A stretch of DNA of 7,774 bases from an uncultured Ruminococcus sp. Its GTDB lineage: Bacteria; Bacillota; Clostridia; Oscillospirales; CAG-272. Positions 6,592-7,774 of the stretch are shown here, in pieces. Made by a program: the position numbers and the translations under genes. Each line of letters begins with the position of its first letter. Position 1 is the stretch's first letter. The notes under the pieces were generated by a model, which was given only the letters and a program-made list of their open reading frames with translations, did not search any database and was not told the DNA's origin. The stretch is taken from the NCBI GenBank assembly GCA_902766575.1, contig CACXED010000015.1, positions 1 through 7,774 on the forward strand, given 5' to 3'.

Positions 6592-6642
6592 GGGGAAAGG
6601 GGTTAGGGGGAGGGGACTTTTTTCAAAAAGTCCTCTCCCCCC
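6592..6642 (+). repeat. G-rich intergenic element: overlapping G-quadruplex motif and 17-bp hairpin
   Basis: Four G-runs (6592-6595, 6599-6602, 6606-6610, 6612-6615) with loops AAA, TTA and A make a textbook G-quadruplex motif on the plus strand. The last two runs also form the left arm (6606-6622) of an inverted repeat whose right arm is 6625-6641, with a 2-nt gap. All 17 positions pair as plus-strand RNA with one G-U; as minus-strand RNA that position is a C-A mismatch. The two structures share bases 6606-6615 and exclude each other. The element begins 15 nt after the stop of the minus-strand SMP-30 gene, so it may end that transcript, though no T-run directly follows in that direction. Its compact form suggests a dispersed repeat, but no second copy is in this window. 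Confidence 0.7.
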
Positions 6643-6656
6643 GACAAAGCAAGCGA

Positions 6657-7463
6657 TCAAAGCTCGGCGACAAACAGTCCGCCGGCTGTGGGCTCGGGCT
6701 TGTCCTTGGCGACAGCGGTGGTGATGTAGAGCCTACCCTCGGCTTCGCAGCAGGAGGAGACGTTAGTCACAGGGACGAGGATCTCGTCGCAGAGGCTTCC
6801 GTCGGGATAGAAGACCGAGACCTTTCCGCCGTTCCACTCGGCGACGCAGAGCCTGCCGTCGGCGAGCACGCACATTCCGTCGGGCATTCCTCCGTCGGTC
6901 AGAGTGACGAAGATGCGCTCGGAGCTCACGTCTCCGGTCGCGTGGTCGTAGTCATAGGCGTAGACGTTCTTAGACGGAGTGTCGATGAAGTAGAAGGTCG
7001 CAAGATCGGGCGAGAAGCCCATGCCGTTGGAGGTTGTCGTTCCGGTTATCAGCTTGCGCCAACCGTTGTCGGTGGACTGATAGAGACCGCTCTGACCCTC
7101 CATGCGCTCGGCGTCGCCCTTTGTGCCGACGAGTATGCGTCCCTCGGGATCGACGCAGCCGTCGTTGTAGCGGAAGCGCGGGTCAGGCTCGGGATGAGCG
7201 ACGAAATCGAGCGCTCCGGTCGACGGGTCGAATATGTAGATTCCGTCCTTCAGAGCGGCGTAGAGCGTTCCGTCGGGACGGAGAGCTATCCAGCCGACCA
7301 GACTCGGCATCGTATAGGTTTTGCAGGAGTGATCGTCGGGCGAGACCGCGAAAATGCGGTTCTTTCGTATCTCGATCATCCAGATAAGGCGGCGCTTCGC
7401 ATCCCAGAGGGGACACTCGAGCAGCTCCGCGCTGTTGTAATAGTAGAGCTCGGCGGTTTTCAT
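6657..7463 (-). CDS. SMP-30/gluconolactonase/LRE (regucalcin-like) family protein
   Basis: Six-bladed beta-propeller metalloprotein of the SMP-30 family, whose characterised members hydrolyse sugar lactones (for example gluconolactone) using one divalent metal. The 268 residues are slightly short of the usual 290-300 but look complete. The four expected metal ligands are in place: E16 in ELLECPLWD, N100 in RYNDGCVDPEGRILVG, N146 in TTSNGMGFSPD, and D195 in GGMPDGMCV; this spacing closely parallels regucalcin (E18, N103, N154, D204). A small departure is Cys where Gly is common after the first Glu. There is no signal peptide, so it should be cytoplasmic. The start has GAGGAG (7473-7478) 9 nt upstream. 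It is divergent from a probable sugar-sensing regulator, suggesting induction by a carbohydrate or lactone. The exact substrate is unknown. Confidence 0.93.
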   Translation of the reverse strand: MKTAELYYYNSAELLECPLWDAKRRLIWMIEIRKNRIFAVSPDDHSCKTYTMPSLVGWIALRPDGTLYAALKDGIYIFDPSTGALDFVAHPEPDPRFRYNDGCVDPEGRILVGTKGDAERMEGQSGLYQSTDNGWRKLITGTTTSNGMGFSPDLATFYFIDTPSKNVYAYDYDHATGDVSSERIFVTLTDGGMPDGMCVLADGRLCVAEWNGGKVSVFYPDGSLCDEILVPVTNVSSCCEAEGRLYITTAVAKDKPEPTAGGLFVAEL

Positions 7464-7505
7464 GTTCTTTAACTCCTCGATTCGGTTTTATGAAATTCCA
7501 TCTTC

Positions 7506-7534
7506 ATTATATCACATTTCCTCGGGTTTGAAAA
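7506..7534 (-). promoter_or_regulatory. Promoter of the SMP-30 gene
   Basis: On the minus strand there is a consensus -10, TATAAT (7506-7511), preceded by TGA (7512-7514), an extended -10. A weak -35, TTTTCA (7529-7534), sits 17 nt upstream. The start point would be near 7499, giving a leader of about 35 nt. The stretch TGTGATATAAT is identical to that of the divergent promoter. Confidence 0.75.
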
Positions 7535-7562
7535 GCCCCTTTTTCGAAAAAATTCTGCCGCT

Positions 7563-7580
7563 TCACTGTATTGACAGTGA
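7563..7580. promoter_or_regulatory. Palindromic operator candidate over the -35 box
   Basis: TCACTGTATTGACAGTGA is a perfect inverted repeat of 7-bp arms around ATTG. It contains the TTGACA -35 box (7571-7576) of the plus-strand promoter, so a bound repressor would block that promoter. The size and symmetry fit a dimeric helix-turn-helix regulator. The site is not a known consensus I can name. Confidence 0.6.
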
Positions 7581-7599
7581 CGTTTCGGTGTGATATAAT
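7571..7599 (+). promoter_or_regulatory. Consensus sigma-A promoter of the plus-strand gene
   Basis: TTGACA (7571-7576), a 17-nt spacer and TATAAT (7594-7599), with TGA just before the -10 box. Both hexamers match consensus perfectly and the -10 is extended, so this should be a very strong promoter unless repressed. Transcription would begin near 7606, about 45 nt before the start codon. Confidence 0.88.
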
Positions 7600-7611
7600 T
7601 ATTGTGATTAC

Positions 7612-7630
7612 TCCGGCGATTCACGCCGGA
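7612..7630 (+). promoter_or_regulatory. Hairpin in the 5' leader of the plus-strand gene
   Basis: TCCGGCG (7612-7618) and CGCCGGA (7624-7630) pair perfectly around the loop ATTCA and are followed by TATTTT. It lies just after the predicted start point and upstream of the ribosome-binding site (7638-7645). It could stabilise the mRNA or be a weak attenuator; the T-run is too short for a confident terminator. Confidence 0.45.
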
Positions 7631-7651
7631 TATTTTCAGGGGAGGCGCGGT

Positions 7652-7774
7652 ATGGACATTCATGTGCTCACGCGGAGCGGCTACGACAAGATCTACTGGG
7701 GCGAGCGCTACGCCGCCGGAATATCCGACGAGGCTAAATCCCGCGGCGGAGAGGTTATCCTGCACTCCTCGTCC
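7652..7774 (+). CDS. N-terminus of a probable regulator with a LacI/periplasmic-binding-type sensing domain (partial)
   Basis: ATG at 7652 follows a strong ribosome-binding site AGGGGAGG (7638-7645) and the frame stays open for 41 codons to the window edge. The opening MDIHVLTRS is a short beta strand, and the following YWGERYAAGISDEAKSRGGE then VILHSSS resembles the first strand, helix and second strand of LacI-type ligand-binding domains (family pattern: a 'GI.DEAK.RGY.V.L' segment). There is no DNA-binding helix-turn-helix before it and no signal peptide. That arrangement is seen in XylR-like AraC regulators, which put the sugar-sensing domain first and the AraC domain last. This assignment is an inference from 41 residues. 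Its divergent position next to the SMP-30 gene and the operator at its own promoter support a regulatory role. Confidence 0.6.
   Translation, partial: MDIHVLTRSGYDKIYWGERYAAGISDEAKSRGGEVILHSSS

Noticed and set aside
6515..6724. Short open frames on both strands across the G-rich element
   Set aside because: They read through the hairpin and G-runs, lack ribosome-binding sites and have low-complexity products; treated as non-coding.
7469..7765. 98-codon minus-strand open frame across the divergent region
   Set aside because: It runs antisense through both promoters, the operator and the start of the plus-strand gene, has no recognisable domain, and would collide with well-supported features.
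1..7774. CRISPR array, tRNA/rRNA, insertion sequence or defence system
   Set aside because: No regularly spaced repeats, cloverleaf-like sequence, transposase-like frame or defence-type domains were seen on either strand.

Overview
The window looks like chromosomal DNA from a moderately GC-rich member of the Clostridia (Firmicutes), probably in or near the Oscillospiraceae/Ruminococcaceae. The evidence is the ylxM-like/ffh/rpsP/KH-protein gene order, strong Shine-Dalgarno sites ahead of most genes, an anaerobic-type siroheme/ferredoxin reductase, and GC-rich codon third positions beside AT-rich promoters. The lineage is an inference from gene content.

Left region (1-2210, plus strand): the tail of a probable YlxM-type protein, then ffh (SRP54 GTPase), rpsP (ribosomal protein S16) and a small KH-domain RNA-binding protein of the KhpA/YlqC type. 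A strong intrinsic terminator (2169-2209) closes the cluster, so the rimM, trmD and rplS genes that usually follow are not here. These genes serve protein targeting, the 30S ribosome and RNA binding.

Middle region (2208-6343, minus strand): a compact set read right to left. It holds a siroheme nitrite/sulfite-reductase-like protein with two ferredoxin clusters, a lipoprotein substrate-binding protein, a FecCD/BtuC permease, a FecE/BtuD ATPase, and a GNAT acetyltransferase. The first four genes overlap one another by 29, 32 and 8 nt, and the acetyltransferase starts 23 nt after the ATPase, so this is very probably one operon. The importer is of the iron-siderophore/heme/cobalamin class; its substrate cannot be read from sequence. 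A promoter candidate and a leader hairpin precede the reductase.

The gap 6344-6656 has no convincing gene. It carries that promoter and leader and, at its right end, a G-rich element able to form either a four-tract G-quadruplex or a 17-bp hairpin.

Right region (6657-7774): a minus-strand SMP-30/gluconolactonase-family protein and, divergently, the first 41 codons of a plus-strand protein resembling the start of a LacI/periplasmic-binding-type sugar-sensing domain. Between them are back-to-back promoters with identical extended -10 elements. The plus-strand promoter is a consensus match, and its -35 box lies inside a perfect inverted repeat, a strong operator candidate. This pair looks like a small regulated carbohydrate or lactone locus.

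No mobile element, CRISPR array, tRNA or rRNA was seen. I did not find a clearly new multi-gene system. The best leads are the reductase-importer operon, the G4/hairpin element and the divergent regulatory region.
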